Positions 62,500 through 64,000 of a stretch of DNA of 64,000 nucleotides are shown here, piece after piece; positions within the stretch are counted from its first letter, which is position 1; each line of letters starts with the position of its first letter. The position numbers and the translations under genes are program-made. Below the pieces are notes generated by a model that was given only the letters and a program-made list of their open reading frames with translations, had not been told where the DNA came from and made no database searches. The DNA comes from Ruegeria sp. HKCCA6707 (lineage in GTDB: Bacteria > Pseudomonadota > Alphaproteobacteria > Rhodobacterales > Rhodobacteraceae): contig NZ_WQEG01000008.1 in NCBI RefSeq assembly GCF_013033515.1, positions 62,001 through 126,000 on the forward strand, given 5' to 3'.

Positions 62500-62916
62500 A
62501 TGATTGCCTATGTTACTGTCGGCGCTGACGATCTTGCCAAAGCAAAACGGTTCTATTCTGCGTTCTTGCTTGCGTTGGGCTATACGTTGGACGAAGGGCC
62601 CGAGGGGCTCAGCTTTGCGCTGCCAGTCGCGCCCGGTCAGCGACCTGTTTATCCAGACTTCTATGTGAAACCCCCGTTTGACGGTGCGGCGGCCTCGACC
62701 GGTAACGGGGCGATGGTGGCTTTCGAGGCAGGCAACCAGCAGCAAGTGCGTCGACTTCATGCCGCCGCCCTGGACGCAGGCGGTACAGATGAGGGTCAAC
62801 CAGGTTTTCGCCCCAACTATGGGCCACAATTCTATGTCAGCTATCTGCGGGATCCGCAGGGCAACAAGATTGCGCTGTTTTCAAGCAACCCAAATGAGCC
62901 TGGGCGCGATGGTTAG
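62500..62916 (+). CDS. VOC-superfamily (glyoxalase/bleomycin-resistance-like) protein
   Basis: This 138-residue protein has the paired beta-alpha-beta-beta-beta repeats of VOC proteins: MIAYVTVGADDLAKAKRFYS at the start, GNGAMVAFEAG in the middle and FYVSYLRDPQGNKIALF near the end, whose acidic and aromatic positions fit the second metal site. Family members include lyases, dioxygenases and resistance proteins; this one is of unknown function. It is probably unrelated to the rml operon. Confidence 0.8.
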   Translation: MIAYVTVGADDLAKAKRFYSAFLLALGYTLDEGPEGLSFALPVAPGQRPVYPDFYVKPPFDGAAASTGNGAMVAFEAGNQQQVRRLHAAALDAGGTDEGQPGFRPNYGPQFYVSYLRDPQGNKIALFSSNPNEPGRDG

Positions 62917-63002
62917 GCGGGCACCCCGACTGACCAATTGAACTGGGCCTCACATGGATCGTAAACAGCCCCGTGCCTTACCAGACGAAAGTAACATCTC
63001 GA

Positions 63003-64000
63003 ATGTCCAACCTTCTTTATGACGCACTCTTCGCACCCCACGCGACCAATCCCTCCTGTTTCATAATCCGCGCGGGCATAGCTGATCTCAGCTATGCTGA
63101 ATTAGTTGCACGCGCCGCTCAGTTTGCGCACGCCCTGCAAGCAGCCGGTGTGCATCCGGGGGATCGTGTGGTTGTGCAGGCGCATAAAACGGTCGAGATG
63201 GTATTGCTTTATGCGGCGACGCTTCAGGCCGGGGCTGTGTTTCTGCCTTTGAATACCGCCTATAAACGCGATGAGGTCGCCTATTTCGTCTCTGACGCGG
63301 CCCCTAAGCTGCTGGTCTGTGACCCGTCAACGTCTGAAGCGTTGGGGGACATCGCCGCGCAAGCCGGTGCCCGGCTTCTAACCCTTGATGCGGATGGGCA
63401 TGGAAGCCTGAGCGATGCGGCGAAAGGCCAACCCTCGCGGTTCGAAACCGTACCCCGAACGCCCGGCGACTTGGCGGCGCTGCTTTACACGTCAGGCACC
63501 ACGGGCCGTTCGAAAGGCGCGATGCTGAGCCATGAGAATCTGCTGTCCAACACCCAGGTGCTGACGGATCACTGGCAGATCACCGCCAAAGACCGTCTGA
63601 TCCATGCTTTGCCGATCTTTCACACCCACGGTCTGTTTGTCGCGCTGAATACCGCGCTTTATGCCGGATCACAGGTCGTGTTCATGCCCGGCTTTGACGC
63701 TGATGCGATCCTCAACGCTCTGCCTGATGCAACCATGCTGATGGGTGTTCCCACCTTCTATACAAGGCTTCTGAATGACCCGCGCCTGACCAAAGAGGCG
63801 GCCGCAAATATGCGCCTTTTTATCTCGGGCAGTGCACCGCTTTTGGCCGAAACCCACGAGGCTTTCACCGCCAGAACCGGGCACCGTATTCTGGAGCGGT
63901 ATGGGATGACCGAGACCAATATGAACACGTCAAACCCTTATGACGGCGAACGTCGCGCGGGCACCGTTGGCATGCCCCTGCCCGGCACAGACGTGATCGT
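63003..64000 (+). CDS. matB: Malonyl-CoA synthetase, partial (cut by window end)
   Basis: An adenylate-forming ligase that makes malonyl-CoA from malonate, CoA and ATP. The frame is open from ATG 63003 to the window edge (332 codons). It has the P-loop LLYTSGTTGRSKGAMLSHEN, the MatB-typical LPIFHTHGLFVA and MLMGVPTFYTRLL, and the A5 motif ERYGMTETNMNTSNPYDG. The C-terminal third lies outside the window. A matB next to a PKS cluster could feed malonyl extenders, though it usually serves malonate catabolism. Confidence 0.85.
   Translation, partial: MSNLLYDALFAPHATNPSCFIIRAGIADLSYAELVARAAQFAHALQAAGVHPGDRVVVQAHKTVEMVLLYAATLQAGAVFLPLNTAYKRDEVAYFVSDAAPKLLVCDPSTSEALGDIAAQAGARLLTLDADGHGSLSDAAKGQPSRFETVPRTPGDLAALLYTSGTTGRSKGAMLSHENLLSNTQVLTDHWQITAKDRLIHALPIFHTHGLFVALNTALYAGSQVVFMPGFDADAILNALPDATMLMGVPTFYTRLLNDPRLTKEAAANMRLFISGSAPLLAETHEAFTARTGHRILERYGMTETNMNTSNPYDGERRAGTVGMPLPGTDVI

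Noticed and set aside
1..64000. Mobile element or genomic-island boundary
   Set aside because: No integrase, transposase, tRNA gene or flanking direct repeats could be found, so horizontal transfer of the metabolite cluster cannot be supported from the window alone.

Overview
The window reads as one chromosome segment of an alphaproteobacterium, most likely Rhodobacterales (roseobacter group). This rests on the base composition, the heavy use of 4-bp ATGA/GTGA overlaps between genes, and the mix of protein families; no rRNA, tRNA or other phylogenetic marker is present, so the placement is inference. I see no tRNA, rRNA, CRISPR array, insertion sequence, integrase or replication origin.

Layout. 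(1) 1-3170, minus strand: a CDP-hexose operon (rfbF, rfbG, a sugar C-methyltransferase, and the first 21 codons of an SDR epimerase running off the left edge). (2) 3466-6911, minus strand: a cobalamin-type radical SAM protein preceded by a 2-oxoglutarate dioxygenase fused to a Rieske domain. (3) 7237-15217, plus strand: eight tightly coupled genes for making and transferring a modified sugar (family 2 and family 4 glycosyltransferases, an SDR, a TIM-barrel isomerase, an FAD oxidoreductase, a GtrA-type flippase and a multi-spanning GT-C-like transferase). (4) 15449-38756: a convergent secondary-metabolite cluster. The plus-strand arm has an NRPS whose adenylation domain is interrupted by a luciferase-like monooxygenase and which starts with a formyltransferase-like domain, followed by a PKS (KS-AT-KR-DH-ACP-TE). 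The minus-strand arm has a 3447-residue NRPS/PKS (A-PCP-KS-AT-ACP-aminotransferase-C-A-PCP-TE), an Sfp-type phosphopantetheinyl transferase, a methyltransferase and a membrane-anchored alpha/beta hydrolase. (5) 39207-54356: a Wzx/Wzy-type exopolysaccharide locus with two operons diverging from a 778-bp regulatory region (45872-46649). (6) 54569-58649: a secreted beta-helix/LamG-like protein and a type I secretion ABC transporter. (7) 58835-62146: rmlCBDA for dTDP-L-rhamnose. (8) 62500-64000: a VOC-family protein and the start of matB (malonyl-CoA synthetase).

How it fits together. The rml operon supplies dTDP-rhamnose and the dehydrogenase at 39207 a UDP-uronate-type sugar. An ExoY-like priming transferase starts the repeat unit on undecaprenyl phosphate, and the GT2 enzymes plus an Alg13/Alg14-like split glycosyltransferase extend it. 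Wzx flips it, a Wzy-like protein polymerises it, Wzz with a separate BY-kinase controls length, and a Wza-like protein with an outer-membrane barrel exports it. The sulfotransferase suggests a sulfated polymer. In the metabolite cluster each arm has an A-PCP starter and its own terminal thioesterase, so it could make two products or two halves of one; a single PPTase would activate all carrier proteins and MatB could supply malonyl-CoA. The most novel-looking items are this cluster and the dioxygenase-Rieske/radical SAM pair.
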